Below are positions 45,501-57,167 of a stretch of 64,000 nucleotides of DNA, in pieces. Below the pieces are notes generated by a model, which saw only the letters and a program-made list of their open reading frames with translations, did not search any database and was not told where the DNA came from. Each line of letters opens with the position of its first letter. Within the stretch, counting starts at the first letter, position 1. Position numbers and translations under genes: made by a program. The DNA comes from an uncultured Alphaproteobacteria bacterium (GTDB lineage: Bacteria > Pseudomonadota > Alphaproteobacteria > Micavibrionales > Micavibrionaceae). The stretch is from positions 1 to 64,000 of the forward strand of contig CAMLMC010000001.1 of assembly GCA_946481075.1 (NCBI GenBank). The letters run 5' to 3'.

Positions 45501-47045
45501 ATGGAAATCAAAGCAGCCGAAATTTCGCAGATCCTGAAAAAGCAGATCGCAGACTTTAGCGCACAGGCAGATGTGGCTGAAATCGGTCAGGTGCTAAGCG
45601 TCGGGGACGGCGTTGCCCGCGTCTATGGTCTGGACCGCGTTCAGGCCGGTGAAATGGTTGAATTCCCGGGCGGGGTCAAAGGTATGGCGCTGAACCTTGA
45701 ATCCGACAATGTCGGGGTTGTTATTTTCGGTTCCGATCGCGCGATTAAAGAAGGCGACATCGTCAAGCGTACGGGTCAGATCGTGGAAGTTCCAGTTGGT
45801 CGTGGTCTTCTGGGACGTGTTGTCGATGGTCTGGGGAATCCTATTGATGGCAAAGGCCCGATCAAAGATGCGCAGATGTCCCGCGTTGAAGTCAAAGCGC
45901 CGGGCGTTATCGCGCGTAAATCGGTGCATGAGCCGATGCAGACAGGTTTGAAGGCGATTGACGCTCTCGTTCCGGTTGGCCGCGGTCAGCGCGAACTGAT
46001 CATCGGCGACCGTCAGACAGGTAAAACGGCAGTTGCGATCGATGCGATCATCAACCAGAAAAACGTCAACAAAGACCCTGACCCGAAAAAGCACATGGTC
46101 TGTATCTATGTCGCCATCGGTCAGAAACGCTCCACAGTGGCGCAGCTGGTTCGCGAACTCGAAGAAAACGGCGCGATGGAATATTCCATCGTTGTGGCGG
46201 CCACTGCGTCCGACCCGGCGCCGATGCAGTTCCTTGCCCCTTACACAGGTTGTGCGATGGGCGAATATTTCCGCGACAACGGCCAGCACGGTCTGATCGT
46301 TTATGACGATCTGTCCAAGCAAGCTGTTGCCTACCGCCAAATGTCCCTGCTGCTGCGTCGTCCTCCAGGACGCGAAGCGTATCCGGGCGATGTGTTCTAC
46401 ATTCACTCCCGTCTGCTGGAACGCGCCTGTAAAGTGAACGACGATCTTGGCGCTGGTTCCTTGACCGCTTTGCCGATCATCGAAACACAGGCCGGTGACG
46501 TTTCCGCATATATCCCGACAAACGTGATTTCCATTACTGATGGTCAGATCTTCTTGGAAACTGGTCTGTTCTTTAAAGGTATCCGTCCGGCGATTAACGT
46601 AGGTCTGTCCGTTTCCCGCGTTGGTTCTGCGGCGCAGATCAAGGCGATGAAACAGGTTGCCGGTACGATCAAGCTCGACCTCGCCCAGTACCGCGAGATG
46701 GAAGCCTTCGCACAGTTCGCGTCCGACCTCGATGCCTCGACACAAAAACTGTTGGCACGCGGTGCGCGCCTGACGCAGCTTTTGAAACAGCCGCAATATT
46801 CTCCGCTGTCTGTGGAAGAGCAAGTTGTTGTTATTTATGCCGGTACAAAAGGCTATCTCGACAATGTTGCCGTGAACGATGTGTCCAGCTTCGAACGCGC
46901 TCTGCTTGATGCGTTGCGTACGAACGGAAAGGACATCATCGACACAATCCGTCAGGATCAGAAGATCGATGGCGTAGAAGCCCGCATGAAGGAATTCTTG
47001 GGCGAGTTTGCAAACTCCTATGCTCCGGCGAAGAAGGCTGCGTAG
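45501..47045 (+). CDS. atpA: F1 ATP synthase alpha subunit
   Basis: 514 aa, full length. Non-catalytic nucleotide-binding subunit: P-loop [15 protein letters not shown], the conserved arginine-finger region [30 protein letters not shown] segment (about 345-370), and [34 protein letters not shown] lies seven bases upstream. After it comes a GTCATCCC-type palindrome before atpG. Confidence 0.99.
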   Translation: MEIKAAEISQILKKQIADFSAQADVAEIGQVLSVGDGVARVYGLDRVQAGEMVEFPGGVKGMALNLESDNVGVVIFGSDRAIKEGDIVKRTGQIVEVPVGRGLLGRVVDGLGNPIDGKGPIKDAQMSRVEVKAPGVIARKSVHEPMQTGLKAIDALVPVGRGQRELIIGDRQTGKTAVAIDAIINQKNVNKDPDPKKHMVCIYVAIGQKRSTVAQLVRELEENGAMEYSIVVAATASDPAPMQFLAPYTGCAMGEYFRDNGQHGLIVYDDLSKQAVAYRQMSLLLRRPPGREAYPGDVFYIHSRLLERACKVNDDLGAGSLTALPIIETQAGDVSAYIPTNVISITDGQIFLETGLFFKGIRPAINVGLSVSRVGSAAQIKAMKQVAGTIKLDLAQYREMEAFAQFASDLDASTQKLLARGARLTQLLKQPQYSPLSVEEQVVVIYAGTKGYLDNVAVNDVSSFERALLDALRTNGKDIIDTIRQDQKIDGVEARMKEFLGEFANSYAPAKKAA

Positions 47046-47055
47046 TCAACAAGAC

Positions 47056-47095
47056 GTCATCCCGGCGAAAGCCGGGATCTTCGAAAACGACGAAG
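47056..47095. repeat. REP-like palindromic element inside the atp operon
   Basis: GTCATCCCGGC-GAAA-GCCGGGATC: an 8-bp perfect stem with a GAAA tetraloop, then a second small hairpin CTTCG...CGAAG. Resembles widespread GTCATCCC intergenic repeats. It lies between atpA and atpG and may tune message stability or translation there. Confidence 0.7.
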
Positions 47096-47119
47096 TACAA
47101 AATTGAATTTGGATAGAAG

Positions 47120-49472
<2,353 letters not shown>

Positions 49473-49473
<1 letters not shown>

Positions 49474-49652
49474 TGACGGACGAAGAAGCGCGAAAAATCT
49501 TGGAAGGCGTAAAGACAGATTTGGGATTGCCTCAAACCACTTCTGCCGCCCAGACATTTCGCGCAGCTTTGGAATTTTCGGGATTGAAGCCTAAGGGTGG
49601 CGGTAAAGTGACACCGTTACAGCCGGCGAATGACCCAAAACCGGGAAGGTAA
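49473..49652 (+). CDS. 59-residue protein coupled to atpD
   Basis: 59 aa, starting at the ATG that shares one base with the atpD stop. Sequence opens MTDEEARKILEGVKTDLG, continues with a second helix (AAQTFRAALEFSGLKP) and ends in a Gly/Pro/Lys-rich tail. No signal peptide. Below most ORF length cut-offs, so easily missed. The stop lies two bases before the next ATG. The tight packing on both sides argues that it is translated. Function unknown; a role in F1 regulation or assembly is only suggested by position. Confidence 0.65.
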
Positions 49653-49654
49653 TC

Positions 49655-49879
49655 ATGACAAAGAAGGACCGCGATATCGAGAAGGGCTATAGCAACGCAG
49701 CTATCGTTGAAAAACTGCGTCGTCTTGCCGATTGCATCGAAAACGGGACCAACTTTGAAATTCAGGTCGCCGGAGAGCGCATTTATGTTCCCGCCCGCGC
49801 CGAATTTACGATCGAGCATGAGCGCGGTGGCGGCGGCGAAGAGCTGGAATTCCAGTTCAAGTGGAGCGTGAAAGAATAA
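49655..49879 (+). CDS. Amphi-Trp domain-like small protein
   Basis: 74 aa. Ends in ELEFQFKWSVKE with alternating Glu/Phe and a Trp, the pattern of amphi-Trp domain proteins; the middle has LRRLADCIENGTNFEIQVAGERIYVP. A small soluble strand-rich domain of unknown function. Its TAA overlaps the following ATG (TAATG). Second of three genes between atpD and atpC. Confidence 0.78.
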   Translation: MTKKDRDIEKGYSNAAIVEKLRRLADCIENGTNFEIQVAGERIYVPARAEFTIEHERGGGGEELEFQFKWSVKE

Positions 49880-50352
49880 TGATTAAGAGCCCGGCAGAGC
49901 TAAAGGCATCGCAGGTTCGTCTGGCGAGACAAGAGCTGGACGGATCCCGTGGTCTAAGCCTCAGCCCGTTCATCGTTGCGGCCCGCGATATGGACACGAT
50001 TGAACGATTGAAATTGCTTTCCGGCGATATCGCCAAGGCGAAAGAAACGCTCGAGATCATGGCTGGGACCAAAGTAGTAATCGATGGTAGCCGCCCGCAG
50101 AGCGTCAAGGCCGTGGCACGTGAATATGTTGGATCTAAAGACGATGTTGAGAGAACATCGAGGTTTAATCAGTCCTTTTTGAAAAGTTCGGGTCTGCTGG
50201 TTCAGTCAATGCGCGACCTTGAGAAAAAGATCGCCAGAAGCAGCGTTTTTCCAAAAGACGCTACTGAACAAACCATGAAGCAACTGGATAATTTTGGCAT
50301 CTTTATCGATGCGGCGCGGATAGTATACCGCACAGAAGTTAGAGCACCGTAA
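49879..50352 (+). CDS. Helical hypothetical protein in the atp operon
   Basis: 157 aa from the ATG overlapping the previous stop. Almost all helical: AELKASQVRLARQELD, DIAKAKETLEIMAG, SRFNQSFLKSSGLLVQSMRD, DATEQTMKQLDNFGIFIDAA. No cysteine, signal peptide or TM helix. It ends 10 bases before atpC. Not recognised; not the known zeta inhibitor by any pattern I can see. Confidence 0.72.
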   Translation: MIKSPAELKASQVRLARQELDGSRGLSLSPFIVAARDMDTIERLKLLSGDIAKAKETLEIMAGTKVVIDGSRPQSVKAVAREYVGSKDDVERTSRFNQSFLKSSGLLVQSMRDLEKKIARSSVFPKDATEQTMKQLDNFGIFIDAARIVYRTEVRAP

Positions 50353-50362
50353 GGAATAGAAA

Positions 50363-50785
50363 ATGGCATCTGAATCACAAACATTCAATTTCGAACTCGT
50401 CTCACCGGAAAAAATTCTGGTGTCCGAACCGGCGTGGCAAGTTGTTGTGCCGGGGGAAGAGGGGTATTTCGGTGTGCGCGCGGGCCACATGTCTTTGATC
50501 GCCGCAATCCGTCCGGGTGTTGTCGAAGTTTACAAATCCGAAGGCGCATCGCCTGAGAAAATCTTTATTGCAGGCGGTTTTGCCGATGTGTCCGCCGCCA
50601 ACTGCACCATTCTCGCAGAGCAAGCGGTGAATGTGAACGATATCGATGCGGCAAAGGTTCAGGCCGATCTTGATGCCCTGAATGAAAAGCTGAAGAACGA
50701 GAGCGATATGGCGGAAAAATCCGTCCTGCATAACAAGATTTTGGTGGCGACACTGAAATTGCAGGCAGTTCAACAGGCTGCGTAA
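50363..50785 (+). CDS. atpC: F1 ATP synthase epsilon subunit
   Basis: 140 aa. Beta-sandwich N-terminus (FELVSPEKILVSEPAWQVVV, PGEEGYFGVRAGHMSLIAAI, RPGVVEVY) and IFIAGGFADVSAANCTILAE, then the two-helix C-terminal inhibitory part (LDALNEKLKNESDMAEKSVL). Completes F1. Separated from atpD by three small genes. Confidence 0.96.
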   Translation: MASESQTFNFELVSPEKILVSEPAWQVVVPGEEGYFGVRAGHMSLIAAIRPGVVEVYKSEGASPEKIFIAGGFADVSAANCTILAEQAVNVNDIDAAKVQADLDALNEKLKNESDMAEKSVLHNKILVATLKLQAVQQAA

Positions 50786-50799
50786 TCGAAAAAATGAAA

Positions 50800-50826
50800 G
50801 AAGCCCTGCAAAAGTGGGGTTTTCTA
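50800..50826. terminator. Weak terminator after atpC
   Basis: CCCTGC-AAAA-GTGGGG (two wobble pairs) followed by TTTTCT, between atpC and the convergent aminotransferase gene. Confidence 0.5.
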
Positions 50827-51582
50827 TTGCAGTATCACTTCCCGCATCCCGATAAAGGAATTGGTGAGAAAGACCTCTGCCGCAGCTCGCATTCGATCTT
50901 CTGAAATGCTTTGTTCGATGGCTTCGCCGCGATCCAGAATATTCCGGCGTGTGACACCGGCAAGAACGCCATCGCGCAAAGGCGGGGTATATAATTGCCC
51001 GTTCTCTCTGATAAAAATATTGCTGGTCGCGCCGCAGGCGATGTTGCCTTCGGTATTGGTGAGGATCGCTTCTTCCGCGCCGAGCGCACGCGCTTGCCGC
51101 CGCGCCGCAAAAGACCGCGTGTAATCCAGCCGTTTACAATTCTCAAGTACATCACCCGCAATACGGGGGAAGTCACGAATAACAGCACACCGTAAGGGTG
51201 AAGCATTGTCAGCCGCGGCTGCATGCGCGGCTGTTACAATGACGGTCGGCACGGCAGAAATAGTCAGCGGCCCTTGTGAAATGCCTCCCGTGATGGTCGT
51301 GCGAATACGCGCATAGCCCTTGGTCAGGCTGTTGTCCGATAACAATGGTTGCCAAACTTCGGTCATCTGGACAAACCCGGGCAGCCATGACGGGCCCATG
51401 CCAAGAACGATCTCCGCATCATGAAGCAGGCGATCAAAATGGTATCCTGCGTCAATCAAAACGCCGTCATGCGCCATCATGGAATCGAACACGCCAAGCC
51501 CGCCGGCAAGACCGCAATCTTCGGCAAACACGCTCGGTGAAAATCCGTCTAGGAATTGGCCGTCTTTCCAGATGATGCTCAT
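50824..51582 (-). CDS. pabC: Class IV aminotransferase, likely aminodeoxychorismate lyase
   Basis: 252 aa from the ATG that overlaps the pabA stop (ATGA). Fold-type IV PLP enzyme: IDAGYHFDRLLHDAEIVLG, Lys in CKRLDYTRSFAARRQA, EEAILTNTEGNIACGATSNIF. The operon context (pabB-pabA-pabC) supports conversion of aminodeoxychorismate to p-aminobenzoate rather than branched-chain transamination. The class IV family is certain; the substrate rests on the neighbours. Confidence 0.85.
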   Translation of the reverse strand: MSIIWKDGQFLDGFSPSVFAEDCGLAGGLGVFDSMMAHDGVLIDAGYHFDRLLHDAEIVLGMGPSWLPGFVQMTEVWQPLLSDNSLTKGYARIRTTITGGISQGPLTISAVPTVIVTAAHAAAADNASPLRCAVIRDFPRIAGDVLENCKRLDYTRSFAARRQARALGAEEAILTNTEGNIACGATSNIFIRENGQLYTPPLRDGVLAGVTRRNILDRGEAIEQSISEDRMRAAAEVFLTNSFIGMREVILQ

Positions 51583-52178
51583 GCGGCACCCCTTAATTTC
51601 GCGTTCCATTCATCGGCCATCATAACGAAATTGCGAAGTATGTCGATGCCATGGTCGGTAAGACAGCTTTCGGGATGAAATTGTATACCATAAACAGGAT
51701 GTGTCTTATGTTCGAACGCCATGACGATGCGGTCGTCTTCTGTCTGCGCCGTGATTTTTAGCGGCACATCGGCCGGCACATGCACGATCAATGAATGATA
51801 ACGTCCAACCGTAAGAGGGTTCGGCAGTCCCATGAAAATACCGTCCGCTTGATGATCGATGATAGATGCCTTGCCGTGGCAAGGTTCCGGCGCGCGGATA
51901 ACCTGTCCGCCATAAACTTCGCCGATGCATTGGTGGCCGAGGCAGACACCGAGAATAGGGATCCGCCTTCCGAAGCGGCGTATCAGTTCGTTCGATAGAC
52001 CTGCTTCGCTTGGCGTGCACGGGCCGGGGGAGATAATAATCGCATCCGGCGGATTGCGGGATATGTCGTTCAGATCGATTACATCATTACGAACCACTAT
52101 GCGCTCACGACCCAGAATGCCGATGTAACGTGCGAGATTGTGGACGAAGCTGTCATAATTGTCGATCAGAAGAATCAT
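51579..52178 (-). CDS. pabA: Aminodeoxychorismate/anthranilate synthase glutamine amidotransferase
   Basis: 199 aa. Class-I glutamine amidotransferase: MILLIDNYDSFVHNLARYIG, ISPGPCTPSEAGLS, nucleophile Cys in LGVCLGHQCIGEVYGG and the His-Glu of GIQFHPESCLT. Supplies ammonia to PabB. In many bacteria the subunit also serves TrpE. Overlaps pabB and pabC by four bases on each side. Confidence 0.95.
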   Translation of the reverse strand: MILLIDNYDSFVHNLARYIGILGRERIVVRNDVIDLNDISRNPPDAIIISPGPCTPSEAGLSNELIRRFGRRIPILGVCLGHQCIGEVYGGQVIRAPEPCHGKASIIDHQADGIFMGLPNPLTVGRYHSLIVHVPADVPLKITAQTEDDRIVMAFEHKTHPVYGIQFHPESCLTDHGIDILRNFVMMADEWNAKLRGAA

Positions 52179-53557
52179 GCCCGCTCTGCCATGATGTTTA
52201 CGCCAAAACTTTCGAATAATTTGTTTGCCTTGGTCAGTGTTTCGGCAACCTCGGATTTCGGGTCTGAATCGGCAATGATACCTGCGCCTGTCTGAATATG
52301 TGCTTTGCCGTTCTCATAGACAATCGTGCGTATGGTGATCGATGTATCCATATCCCCGTTATAGCCGATCCAGCCAACGGCGCCGCAATAGGGCCCGCGG
52401 CGATGCGGTTCGAGTTCGTCTATAATTTCCATTGCGCGGATTTTTGGTGCGCCGGTTACGGATCCGCCCGGGAAACAGGCGCGTAGCGCATCGGGAGAAG
52501 TTTGGTCGGCGCGCAAAATGCCGCGAACGGTCGATATCATATGATGCAGACCTTCGAATGTTTCGATGCCGCAAAGCTCCGTTACATCGATCGAATGATC
52601 TTCGCATACTTTGGATAAGTCATTACGCATCAAATCGACGATCATGACGTTTTCTGCACGGTCTTTTTCGCTGTTTGTAAGGTCACTCGCAGGTTTTGCC
52701 GACGGCATTGTCCCTTTGATGGGACGTGTTTCGATTGTTTTTCCGCTCACGCTTAGAAACCGCTCCGGCGAAGCGCTGGCCATTATCAAACTGCCAAAAT
52801 TCATATAGGCGCCGAACGGCGCGGCATTGATATCGCGCAAATGCCCATAATGCGCATAGGGGTCAAAATTTTGCGGTATGTCCGCACTAAACCGCCGCGA
52901 TAAATTTGTCTGGAATATATCGCCAGCGTGAATATATCTGATGGCACGCGCGATATCCTGTGTAAATTGTTCATCGCTTCTTTCGACCGACCAATCCAGT
53001 GGTATAGGGAAGGGGGCATTGGTCGGCACTGTCAGACTTTCGATATATGCCCTGTGTATCAACGCCTCCTTCTCATCATTGGCATGAATCATAAGAAACG
53101 CTTCACCTGCCGCATGATCGAACGCGATAACCTTGTCGTAGATTCCTATGCACATGTCCGGCATGTCATGTCTTGCCGCCTTCGATGGAATATTCTCCAA
53201 TATACGTGCGAGTTCATACCCAAAAAATCCGGCTGCGCCGCCTTGAAAAGGAGGAAGGGTTTTATCGCTTCTGCGGTTCTCCCCCCATAGCGCAAGGCGT
53301 TCGCGCACGACGATAAACGGGTCAGCGCGATAGCTGAACTGGTTTTCTCGGTTGGTGATGGTAACGCATCCATCCTTGCATTCGATGGTTTCGAACGGAT
53401 GCCAGCAAAGATAGGAATAGTTGTTGGATGGGTGCCCGTTTCGTGCGGAATCAAAAAACAAACTGTAAGGCTGCATCGCCAACGGCGCGAACGTGTCATA
53501 GGGGTTTTTCCCCTGCCACGGATAGACAAACAATTGTTTGCGGGCGGCCCAGTTCAT
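52175..53557 (-). CDS. pabB: Aminodeoxychorismate synthase component I
   Basis: 460 aa. Chorismate-binding enzyme: RPIKGTMPSAKP with the catalytic Lys of the P-I-K-G-T motif, which marks PabB rather than TrpE, then NVMIVDLMRNDLSKV, FEGLHHMISTVRG, FPGGSVTGAPKIRAMEII and TGAGIIADSDPKSEVAET. Makes 4-amino-4-deoxychorismate with PabA for folate. First gene of the operon. Confidence 0.95.
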   Translation of the reverse strand: MNWAARKQLFVYPWQGKNPYDTFAPLAMQPYSLFFDSARNGHPSNNYSYLCWHPFETIECKDGCVTITNRENQFSYRADPFIVVRERLALWGENRRSDKTLPPFQGGAAGFFGYELARILENIPSKAARHDMPDMCIGIYDKVIAFDHAAGEAFLMIHANDEKEALIHRAYIESLTVPTNAPFPIPLDWSVERSDEQFTQDIARAIRYIHAGDIFQTNLSRRFSADIPQNFDPYAHYGHLRDINAAPFGAYMNFGSLIMASASPERFLSVSGKTIETRPIKGTMPSAKPASDLTNSEKDRAENVMIVDLMRNDLSKVCEDHSIDVTELCGIETFEGLHHMISTVRGILRADQTSPDALRACFPGGSVTGAPKIRAMEIIDELEPHRRGPYCGAVGWIGYNGDMDTSITIRTIVYENGKAHIQTGAGIIADSDPKSEVAETLTKANKLFESFGVNIMAERA

Positions 53558-53584
53558 GTCCGCCTTATGACGGGTTTTTTGGTT

Positions 53585-56347
53585 TCAGGCAAGAAATTTC
53601 TGGATTTGCGCAGAGGCTTCCGCAAGGCCGCATTTAACCACTTCCACGCCAGGCGGAAAAGCGCCATGCAGGCGGCTTGGCAGCATGGAATCCAGCATCA
53701 CGAACACGCCCCTGTCACCGGCGCGGCGGATCAGGCGGCCAAAGGCCTGTTTGAGTTTTAACCGCGCTATTCGCTCATCATAACGGCGCCCGCCGAAATG
53801 ATCGCGCCGCGCCTTATGAAGTATGGTCGGGCGCGGCCAAGGCACACGGTCGAATACGATCAACCGTAGGGAGTCGCCGGGGACATCGACACCATCGCGC
53901 ACCGCGTCGGTGCCGAGCAGGCAGGCATTGACATCGTCCCTGAAGATATCGACCAGTGTGCCGTTATCCATCATGTCGACATGCTGGGCGTATAGATGCA
54001 ATCCTTTGTCCTCAAGCGGTCCTGCGATTTTGTTTTGCACGGCCTTAAGGCGGGAAATGGCGGTGAAAAGGCCAAGCGCGCCGCCGCGCGAGGATTCGAA
54101 TAACGAACGATAGGCGCTTGCAACCTGATCGAGATCATCTTTCCGCACATCGTTGATGACAAAAATTTTGGTGCGCGCCGGATAATCGAACGGAGATTCA
54201 AAAGATTCTTCCTGCACATGGGCGTTCATATGTGTAAAGCCGGAAAGGTCACGCGCCACGCGCCAGTTTTCTTCATCGCTTTCTGTTCCATCGCGGAGAG
54301 TGGCGGATGTCACGGCAACACCGTGCGCGTGCGGCTGGAGGCTGGATGCAAAAGGTATCATCGGGTCTACCCAGTGGCGGTATAGGCCCACATCATAGGC
54401 GCGGCCATCGATGCGTTCTATCTCCATCCAGTCGATAAACTGGTCGGGCTGCTTCGTGGTGGCTAGGGCATCCAGCATCGCTATCCATGCGGTGATCGTC
54501 ATGGTGCGCAGGCCCATCGATGTGATGATCGCATCCAGTCTTCTGCGATCGTCGGCCTCCAACGCGTCCGCCTGATCGTTTAACTTTTTGCGGAAGGCAT
54601 TGGCCAAATCCTGCATAGGCTTTTGCAAATGCATTAAACCTGTCTTTAGTTTGATCGCGGCTTCATAGACCTCGTCATCGATTGGGTATGTGCCGGTTTC
54701 AAGGGAGTAGGGGCCATCACGCCCTTCGGCGCGTGCATAAACCTGTTTATAAACCTCATGCAGGAAGGTCTCGCACACATCTTTGGGTTGTCCTTCCTTC
54801 AATCTTGCGGCCCATCCTTCGGAAGTGAGGATACGGCTTGCCTCGATCACATCCTGTAGTAAACGTTCCAGCTTTTCATCGCCCGCGACCAGTCCTTCGG
54901 CGCGGCGTTTTAACCCTCGGGCGCGGGTGCGTTTGCCGCCTTCGTTCCCGCGCAGCCACCGACGCAGATCATATGTTTCAATTGCGGTCAGGTGCCCGGC
55001 ATAGGCGGAATCGGCGGCATCGAACAAATGATGCCCTTCGTCGAAAATATAATGCGACGGAAGATCGGAATCCGATGATGAATCGGCTGTTTGAATCATG
55101 ACAAGCGCGTGGTTGGCGATGACGAGTTCGGCGTGACGCGCACGGCGGATGGAGCGTTCGACAAAGCACCGGTGATAATGGTCGCAAGCGGAATAGATGC
55201 ATTCGCCGCGCTTGTCGGCGAGGCCGCTTGTGTAATTATATCCAAGAAGGCCCGTGATCCATCCAGGGAAATCACCACCCGACAAATCGCCATCGCGCGT
55301 GGCGGCGGCCCACCGCGCCATGATGCCGGCGGCAATGGCGACATTTGGGTGTTTGGCGAGTGCTGCGCCCGCCGATATTTCTTCAAGGTTTAAAAGGCAT
55401 AAATAATTCTCGCGGCCTTTGCGCACCGCAACCTTTGCATCTTTCAAATCCGGGTTGGGATAGATGCGGTCCAGCTCCTGCGCGATCTGCCGTTGCAGGT
55501 TCTTGGTATAGGTTGAAATCCATACGCTGCCGCCGTTCTTTTGCGCCCAGACGGAAGCGGGGGAGAGGTAGCCTAGCGTTTTACCTACGCCCGTTCCGGC
55601 CTCTGCCAGAACGGCATGCGGTGTGCCGTCATGGTCAATCGGCTTGAACGCGCATGTCATAACACTGGCGTAATTCATCTGCGCATCGCGTTCTTCGGCG
55701 TTGCCGCCCAGCGCGTCGGACAATCGTGCGCGTGCCTCTTCTCCTGTGACGGGGTGATGCGATGCAGGCGGGGGCGGTGCGCCTTCCGACCACTCTGGCA
55801 AAGACTTCCAGACATTGAGGTCCGCCACCGAAATCACCGTTTCCTTCGGGTCATAGACCTGCCCATAGGCGGCATAGATAAACGGCGTCCAAACCCACCC
55901 CTTACCGTTTTGCCCCATCACGCGGGCGATTTTCATGGCGTCCGCGCGGCCCCGCCATTTGTCGGTGCGAATGTCCGAAAGCAACGCCTGCATAATTTCG
56001 ATCAGGGCAAAGGGGTAATCCTCTGCCTCCTTCGGGATGGATATGCCGAGCGCCTTGGCAAGCCCGACAGGGGTGGGGACGGCGAATGTCGCGGGGTGCA
56101 CGAAGGCAAATAATTCCAGCACATCAAACGCGAAAATGCTGTCGATGCCAAGCCGCGTGCAGGTATAGGGCGCGTGGCAGACGAGGACGGGTTTTTGGTG
56201 GATCAACCGCTTCGCCGCTTCGTGGGAAAGCGTTTGTATGTCGCCATCGGTCGTAAGCACAAATGCCTGCCGCGCGTTCACATACATCGCCGGAATGCGA
56301 GGGGTAGCGATAGTCTCCGGCGGGCTTTCGGTCTGCGCTGTTGTCAT
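53585..56347 (-). CDS. DinG/Rad3-like ATP-dependent DNA helicase
   Basis: 920 aa. XPD/DinG superfamily-2 helicase: VLAEAGTGVGKTLGYLSPAS (Walker A), SVWISTYTKNLQRQ, an Fe-S cluster module with Cys in YLCLLNLEE and CIYSACDHYHRC, HYIFDEGHHLFDAADS (Walker B, D-E-G-H), and a C-terminal LGTDAVRDGVDVPGDSLR with RLIRRAGDRGV. An N-terminal extension of about 230 residues lacks any exonuclease motif I can see. Role in resolving damaged or structured DNA is known for the family. Confidence 0.9.
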   Translation of the reverse strand: MTTAQTESPPETIATPRIPAMYVNARQAFVLTTDGDIQTLSHEAAKRLIHQKPVLVCHAPYTCTRLGIDSIFAFDVLELFAFVHPATFAVPTPVGLAKALGISIPKEAEDYPFALIEIMQALLSDIRTDKWRGRADAMKIARVMGQNGKGWVWTPFIYAAYGQVYDPKETVISVADLNVWKSLPEWSEGAPPPPASHHPVTGEEARARLSDALGGNAEERDAQMNYASVMTCAFKPIDHDGTPHAVLAEAGTGVGKTLGYLSPASVWAQKNGGSVWISTYTKNLQRQIAQELDRIYPNPDLKDAKVAVRKGRENYLCLLNLEEISAGAALAKHPNVAIAAGIMARWAAATRDGDLSGGDFPGWITGLLGYNYTSGLADKRGECIYSACDHYHRCFVERSIRRARHAELVIANHALVMIQTADSSSDSDLPSHYIFDEGHHLFDAADSAYAGHLTAIETYDLRRWLRGNEGGKRTRARGLKRRAEGLVAGDEKLERLLQDVIEASRILTSEGWAARLKEGQPKDVCETFLHEVYKQVYARAEGRDGPYSLETGTYPIDDEVYEAAIKLKTGLMHLQKPMQDLANAFRKKLNDQADALEADDRRRLDAIITSMGLRTMTITAWIAMLDALATTKQPDQFIDWMEIERIDGRAYDVGLYRHWVDPMIPFASSLQPHAHGVAVTSATLRDGTESDEENWRVARDLSGFTHMNAHVQEESFESPFDYPARTKIFVINDVRKDDLDQVASAYRSLFESSRGGALGLFTAISRLKAVQNKIAGPLEDKGLHLYAQHVDMMDNGTLVDIFRDDVNACLLGTDAVRDGVDVPGDSLRLIVFDRVPWPRPTILHKARRDHFGGRRYDERIARLKLKQAFGRLIRRAGDRGVFVMLDSMLPSRLHGAFPPGVEVVKCGLAEASAQIQKFLA

Positions 56348-56407
56348 GTTACGGATATAGCACAGCGAATTGATTTGTGTATAGAATGCTGGAGCAAGAC
56401 CGTTAAT

Positions 56408-57163
56408 TTATCTCGGCAATATTGTAGAGTAAAAGATATAAGTGTCGATTACTGGTCTGTTTTGCTTGACTTGTATGCAAAGTGCTTTTCGGCCTTTTAT
56501 CAAGCCGTTATCCGCAAGGGCACCATCATCACCTAACCCCTGGTCTGAAACATATGTGCCATTGAATCTTCTTGCGGCGTATTCGGAAGAATTGTTTACG
56601 CCATTATCGGCGGGAATGACTGAAACACCTAAACTCCTGTTCAAGGCAGTGCATATATCCTTTTTAATGTATTGAATATAATATATCAGTTCGCTCCGGC
56701 TTGTGTCGGCAAGTTCAAGTACACGTGCAGAGCCTGTGTAATAGTTCTGTCCGTAAAGGTATGAAGCGGAGTATGTGGAATCTAGCCAACTGGTTTTCAG
56801 TTTCGGAATATTAAGCCCTGCACCTTGAGTAAAGAAAACATGACAGGATCGATCCGAAGGGGCCGATGGGTTGTAATAATCGTCACTGGCATCTTCGACG
56901 CCGTTACCATCGCTGTCATTCCAGAAGGATATCTGGTTCTCGCCGCAGCCCCTTGATCGCAAATTTGATATGGCGCTCTCTAAAGACGCCGCGTTCTTTA
57001 AAATTTCAGATGCCGCAATGGATGCCTGCTCGCTGCTCCCTGTATCCTCGCTCTGGCTGTTGGTGCGGGACATCAAAACGGTCAAGCCCCCGAGCAGGAA
57101 AATACCGATTAGGATAAAAAACAGGACGTTGCCGGCCCGAGAAATTTGTTGTGTTTGTTTCAT
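56408..57163 (-). CDS. Single-TM surface-type protein, paralogue of 57168-58004
   Basis: 251 aa. N-terminal hydrophobic helix GNVLFFILIGIFLLGGLTVL with no charged signal of a Sec-cleaved type and no type IV pilin G-F-x-x-x-E motif. The exported body shares several points with the next gene: ASEILKNAASLESAI then SRGCGENQISFWN, SCHVFF-x-x-x-G, ELIYYI, and the closing DTYIFYSTILPR. Four conserved Cys. Tandem duplicate; maybe a pilin-like or envelope protein, function unknown. Confidence 0.75.
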   Translation of the reverse strand: MKQTQQISRAGNVLFFILIGIFLLGGLTVLMSRTNSQSEDTGSSEQASIAASEILKNAASLESAISNLRSRGCGENQISFWNDSDGNGVEDASDDYYNPSAPSDRSCHVFFTQGAGLNIPKLKTSWLDSTYSASYLYGQNYYTGSARVLELADTSRSELIYYIQYIKKDICTALNRSLGVSVIPADNGVNNSSEYAARRFNGTYVSDQGLGDDGALADNGLIKGRKALCIQVKQNRPVIDTYIFYSTILPR

Positions 57164-57167
57164 CTTC

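Noticed and set aside
45594..46823. A 409-codon open frame antisense to atpA
   Set aside because: Antisense shadow of atpA, composition as above.
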